Below the pieces are notes generated by a model, which was not told the origin of the DNA, did not search any database, and worked only from the letters and a program-made list of their open reading frames with translations. A stretch of 46,413 nucleotides of DNA from Planctomycetota bacterium (GTDB lineage Bacteria > Planctomycetota > Phycisphaerae > Sedimentisphaerales > Anaerobacaceae): contig VRUL01000040.1 of NCBI GenBank assembly GCA_019456145.1, forward strand, positions 1 to 46,413, read 5' to 3'. Every line of letters starts with the position of its first letter. Position 1 is the first letter of the stretch. Of the stretch, positions 43,003-46,413 are shown piece by piece. The translations under genes and the position numbers were made by a program.

Positions 43003-45917
43003 GAAGCTTTTACGAAATAGCTACAGAGTTAGATATTCTCAAGAGTATTTATAATCCAGCAAAAGAAGATATTGAGAAATTACTCAGGATTATTAAAGGA
43101 GATGGGGAGCTTACTTGCTATTTTTATGAAGAAGATGAAGATATGCCTCGGCCGGCAGCTGGCTGGGTGAAGTTATTGGAAGAATATGGTGAATTTGAGG
43201 AATTAGCTAATATAAGTGAAGAAATCGGGAAGGTGCAATGGCTAAAAGCAAAATACATAGCTGAAAGTGCCAAGGAAAAACCTGAAGAAGTTATAAAGAT
43301 AATTAATTCGGTAAAGCCAAAAGATGAGCATATCCAAGGAATGTTTCTCGAAGCTTTAGTTAATGTACCAAATGAAGATGTAGAGAAAGCTGACTGGATT
43401 TTCTGGCAGTATTTTAAGGAGAGAAAATTTAATATCTGGTATTTCATAGGTGAGAATGCCGCCAAGCTCATATTGAAGATTTCAGAAGTAAATCCAGATA
43501 AAGCTTTTGCGATGGCCAAAGAGCTTTTAGAAGTCTGGCTACCCGAAAATAAGAAGGACGGATACTTCCAGGAACCAGTAGCCAGATTTGAAGATTACCA
43601 ATATGAAGAATTGCTGAAAAAGAATTTTAAAGAACTTTGGGAAAAATACCCAATAAGAGCTACTAAAGCACTTACAGAAATAATTTCCTATTACTTTGAA
43701 AAGTTCGTGAGCAAAGAAGAACGAGAATATAAAAGTTACTTTTATTCTGTCATTCGTGATTTCGAAGAAGATGAACCGTTAGGTAGACATCACTTAACTA
43801 CATTAGTTAAAGCAATATGTGAAATAGGTAAATATGTCATTGAGTCGAACGAAAGAACAGCAGAGAATTTCTTCGAAGTACTAAGATCAAGGGAAGAAGG
43901 AATATTTAAACGAATAGAACTTTATGTTTTGCGATTTGTTAAGGATAAGAGTTATGCCGGCAGGGTTAACGAATTAATTGGAGATAAGAAGAATTTTGAT
44001 AACGAATATATAAGTTTTGATTATGGGCATTTACTAAGAGACAAGTTCAAATGGATTACTGAAGAAAATAAAAAACTATATGAAAGATGGATAAGAGAAT
44101 TAAAGGTTGATGACGAAGAAGATTACCGCAAAAGGTTTGAGAAATATAGAGGGAGAAAGTGTGAAGATAAGGACATAGAAGCATTTGAAAACGGATTGAG
44201 GGCTACAAGACTCTATCCAGTTAGAGCAGTTTTCCCAGAGCTTTATACAGATTTTAAGGAAAAATCTGGATGGTCGGATGAAGATATAAGGCCCTGGCGG
44301 GCTGGTGAAGTAAGAGAGGGTTCATGGTCGGAGGGTTCATGGTCGGAGGGTTCACCAAAGACAAAAGAAGAAATGCTGGAAATGTCAGTTAAGGATGTAT
44401 TTGAATTTTTGCGCAATCCTGAAAATTACAAGGAACCTAAGGATGGAGGCTATCGGCCAAATTCTGTAGCTTCTGCATTGGCGTACACGTTTCAACAGGT
44501 GGTCAAGGAAAAACAGTGTGAATATATTAATGCTGAAATCAATGAAGTTATTGAACTTCCGGAAAGATTCTTATCCAAATATTTCTATGGATTGTCTGAA
44601 GCACTAGGGAAGAGAAGAGTGGAAGATTTTCCATGGGAAAGATTATTGACTGTTGCAAGGGCAGTAGTGGACAGATATGGACAAGATGCCAAGTACGGTA
44701 ATGTCTTTAATCCTATGCTGAATTGTATTCGGGAAGGATTTGAAAAGCAGAATAAAATTGAATTTTCGGAGTGTATTCTTGATTCTATCTATGAAATCAT
44801 AAAACCATTGATTGAGTTAAAGGAAGAGAAAGAAGATACTCTTGAACAAGATCCTGTGCAAAAACGTTGTAACTCATTTACAGGAGATGCTTTTCTTATT
44901 TGTTTGAGCCTGGGGATTATATGCAGGAGAGATTTTCTGCCAAAATTCGAGAGGGACTTTCGAGAGAAGATAAGAGAGATATTCGATAAGGTACTGAATA
45001 ACATCAGGACTGATAGGACGTTATGTACCTTTGGAAGTGATTTTGCGCGGATTTACTGGTTAGACGCAGAGTGGGTTGAGAGTAACATTGAAGAAATCCT
45101 TTCCGAAGAGTTGTGGAGTATAGTTTGGAATACATACTTAATTTGGGGAAGACCATCAAGAGACTTGTTCAGATTTCTTGACGCGAAGGGGATATATGAT
45201 AGGGCTATTGGTCTGATAGAAAAATCAGAAAACGAGGTGAAAGATTCGAGGGAGGATCCAGATAAAAAATTGGCCAATCATATAGTGATAGCTTATTTCA
45301 ACGGGTGGCTTGAAGAGGACCAGAGCCAGATATTAGAGAGATTCCTTGAAAAAGCACATGATAAGCTTCGTGGTCGTGCTGCAAGATTTTTTACGACTGG
45401 ATTTAAGAGCATAAAAGAGGAAGAAAGGCACGATGAACACACGGTTAGCAGATTGAGAACGTATTGGGAATCGAGATTAGAGGCTATTTCGCAGGAGCCT
45501 GAAGCGCATTTGGAAGAGGCAAAGGCGTTGGCCTGCTGGGTTGTTGACAGTCCATTTCCAGCCGAAGAGACACTTAGGCTTGTAGGCGAAAGCCTTAAAA
45601 TTTCCGGCGGAAAAATTGGTCGAACTCGGGGGGTGCATAATTTCATAAATTCAGTATGCGATTTTGCAAAAGGAAATGAGCTGCAAGCGGTGAGATGCAT
45701 ACGGAAAATGATAAACAATGAGAATGTAGCCATACATTTCACTTTCTATGAGGAGAAGTTAACCGAATTAATAAATTCTATTCTAAAAAGCAGCGATACA
45801 AGTAAGGAACTATTGCAAGAAACTGCGAAATTAGTAGATGAATTTGGAAGATTACATAAATATGAGTATCGAGATATCTACGGTAAGTTGGTTGAAAAGT
45901 CAAAAAGAATGAAGTGA
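42999..45917 (+). CDS. Large probable alpha-solenoid protein, partner of the DUF4062-like gene
   Basis: 972 residues, mostly charged amphipathic helices with HEAT/TPR-like spacing (KPEEVIKIINSVKP, DKAFAMAKELLEVW, EEAKALACWVVDSPF). I see no P-loop, nuclease, protease or membrane segment and no signal peptide. Near residues 440-453 a short tandem GSWSEGSWSEG interrupts the helices (DNA repeat 44318-44355) and may be a flexible linker between two solenoid halves. Its ATG overlaps the upstream stop (ATGA), so the two proteins are co-translated. It resembles the sensor half of STAND-type defence proteins without the NTPase. Function unknown; the sensor idea is inference. Base use is AT-rich. Confidence 0.8.
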   Translation: MRSFYEIATELDILKSIYNPAKEDIEKLLRIIKGDGELTCYFYEEDEDMPRPAAGWVKLLEEYGEFEELANISEEIGKVQWLKAKYIAESAKEKPEEVIKIINSVKPKDEHIQGMFLEALVNVPNEDVEKADWIFWQYFKERKFNIWYFIGENAAKLILKISEVNPDKAFAMAKELLEVWLPENKKDGYFQEPVARFEDYQYEELLKKNFKELWEKYPIRATKALTEIISYYFEKFVSKEEREYKSYFYSVIRDFEEDEPLGRHHLTTLVKAICEIGKYVIESNERTAENFFEVLRSREEGIFKRIELYVLRFVKDKSYAGRVNELIGDKKNFDNEYISFDYGHLLRDKFKWITEENKKLYERWIRELKVDDEEDYRKRFEKYRGRKCEDKDIEAFENGLRATRLYPVRAVFPELYTDFKEKSGWSDEDIRPWRAGEVREGSWSEGSWSEGSPKTKEEMLEMSVKDVFEFLRNPENYKEPKDGGYRPNSVASALAYTFQQVVKEKQCEYINAEINEVIELPERFLSKYFYGLSEALGKRRVEDFPWERLLTVARAVVDRYGQDAKYGNVFNPMLNCIREGFEKQNKIEFSECILDSIYEIIKPLIELKEEKEDTLEQDPVQKRCNSFTGDAFLICLSLGIICRRDFLPKFERDFREKIREIFDKVLNNIRTDRTLCTFGSDFARIYWLDAEWVESNIEEILSEELWSIVWNTYLIWGRPSRDLFRFLDAKGIYDRAIGLIEKSENEVKDSREDPDKKLANHIVIAYFNGWLEEDQSQILERFLEKAHDKLRGRAARFFTTGFKSIKEEERHDEHTVSRLRTYWESRLEAISQEPEAHLEEAKALACWVVDSPFPAEETLRLVGESLKISGGKIGRTRGVHNFINSVCDFAKGNELQAVRCIRKMINNENVAIHFTFYEEKLTELINSILKSSDTSKELLQETAKLVDEFGRLHKYEYRDIYGKLVEKSKRMK

Positions 45918-46115
45918 GGAAAGACTGTGGAGCGGAAGTTTAGCAAGATAAGTGCAGCGTCCCCTCACAAATGATAATTGATTAATGATTATTTTTTGAG
46001 ATTGCCGGGGTTTTGACCCCCAGCACAGGTCTGGGGGCTAATCGATACGGAAGCGACAAAAGACGTCGCGATTTTTTCAAAAGGAAAACCCGCGCAATAA
46101 ATTGCGGAAGTAAAT

Positions 46116-46139
46116 AAAAACCCCCGACAGTGCCGGGGG
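46116..46139 (-). terminator. Rho-independent terminator-like hairpin (minus strand)
   Basis: On the minus strand CCCCCGGCACTGTCGGGGG is followed by TTTTT. No minus-strand gene is seen to its right in the window, so it may serve one beyond the edge or be a repeat. Confidence 0.5.
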
Positions 46140-46371
46140 CTAACAATCCCGTCCAGAGGCCGGGGACCGTTACAAATGATTATTGATAATTGATTAATGA
46201 TTATTTTTTGAGATTGCCGCGCTGCGCTCGCAATGACAGGGGTGGCCGAGTGATTAATGATTATTTGCGGGCCAGATCCTTCGGCTTCGCCTCAGGATGA
46301 CAAAGTTTGAGATTGCCGGGGTTTTGACCCCCAGCACACAGGCTGTGTCGCAATTAAGGAGTCGAAGTTGG

Positions 46372-46399
46372 TTGTGTATTTGGGCCGATATGTTATAAT
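46372..46399 (+). promoter_or_regulatory. Candidate promoter at the right edge
   Basis: TTGTGT (46372-46377) and a perfect TATAAT (46394-46399) are 16 bp apart. It would drive a gene starting beyond the window. Confidence 0.4.
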
Positions 46400-46413
46400 A
46401 GGGGCTACCAAAT

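Larger units (their letters stand above)
45918..46413. repeat. 496-bp repeat-dense right end
   Basis: A 33-bp string starting TTTGAGATTGCCGGGG occurs at 45995-46027 and again at 46306-46338. TGATAATTGATTAATGATTATTTTTTGAGATTGCC occurs from 45972 and from 46184. A GAGATTGCC...GCAATGAC element is at 46211-46238 and a CCAGATCCTTCGGCTTCG...AGGATGAC element at 46272-46301, in inverse orientation to their relatives at 32.4 kb. CCCCCAG/CTGGGGG forms a hairpin at 46017-46037. No gene. Confidence 0.8.

Noticed and set aside
1..46413. tRNA or rRNA genes
   Set aside because: I found no convincing tRNA cloverleaf or rRNA signature while reading, but a covariance search was not possible, so absence is not certain.

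Overview
The window looks like a chromosome segment of a planctomycete, most likely the Phycisphaerae/Sedimentisphaerales branch. This is an inference from gene style, not a database match. The clues are a tubulin/FtsZ-like GTPase with no classical division cluster, Tat-exported enzymes, multi-domain secreted esterases, lipoprotein paralogues, a RhaT-type permease, and intergenic DNA full of degenerate short-word repeats and REP-like palindromes. Housekeeping genes are moderately GC-rich. Two gene pairs (6.8-8.5 kb and 42.4-45.9 kb) are visibly more AT-rich and look acquired.

Layout. 1-1416: a tubulin-superfamily GTPase with a histone H1-like Lys/Arg/Ala-rich repeat tail, cut by the left edge. 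1.7-3.8 kb: a secreted protein of unknown function. 4.2-6.5 kb: accD and a Tat-signal DegT-type aminotransferase. 6.6-8.5 kb: an ATPase + TOPRIM-like (DUF3226-type) pair resembling OLD/PARIS defence modules. 8.7-11.0 kb: a RhaT-like permease and a URO-D family protein. 11.2-16.5 kb: hisC-hisB-ispF, a DUF378 membrane protein on the other strand, then cysS-ruvC. 16.6-19.0 kb: a TfoX-N protein, ruvA and ruvB. 19.1-20.9 kb: a zinc-ribbon membrane protein with 69-residue acidic tandem repeats.

20.9-32.0 kb is a long minus-strand housekeeping run. In transcription order it reads purA, uppS, cdsA, phoH, HDIG phosphohydrolase, ybeY, CNNM/CorC protein, triple-domain esterase, recO. It joins isoprenoid carrier and phospholipid synthesis to RNA processing and DNA repair. 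The esterase sits inside an otherwise familiar phoH-pgpH-ybeY-corC-recO neighbourhood.

32.5-41.9 kb: hypothetical proteins, a PgpA-UppP fusion, an HNH-AP2 endonuclease, a REP-associated tyrosine transposase (RAYT) between matching inverted palindromes, small membrane proteins, a HIT hydrolase and two related lipoproteins. 42.4-45.9 kb: an AT-rich two-gene operon made of a DUF4062-like protein and a 972-residue probable alpha-solenoid with no visible P-loop. It is the best candidate here for an undescribed, possibly defence-related, system. The last 0.5 kb is repeat-dense.

Functions rest on reading motifs and family resemblance by eye. No search or structure prediction was run.
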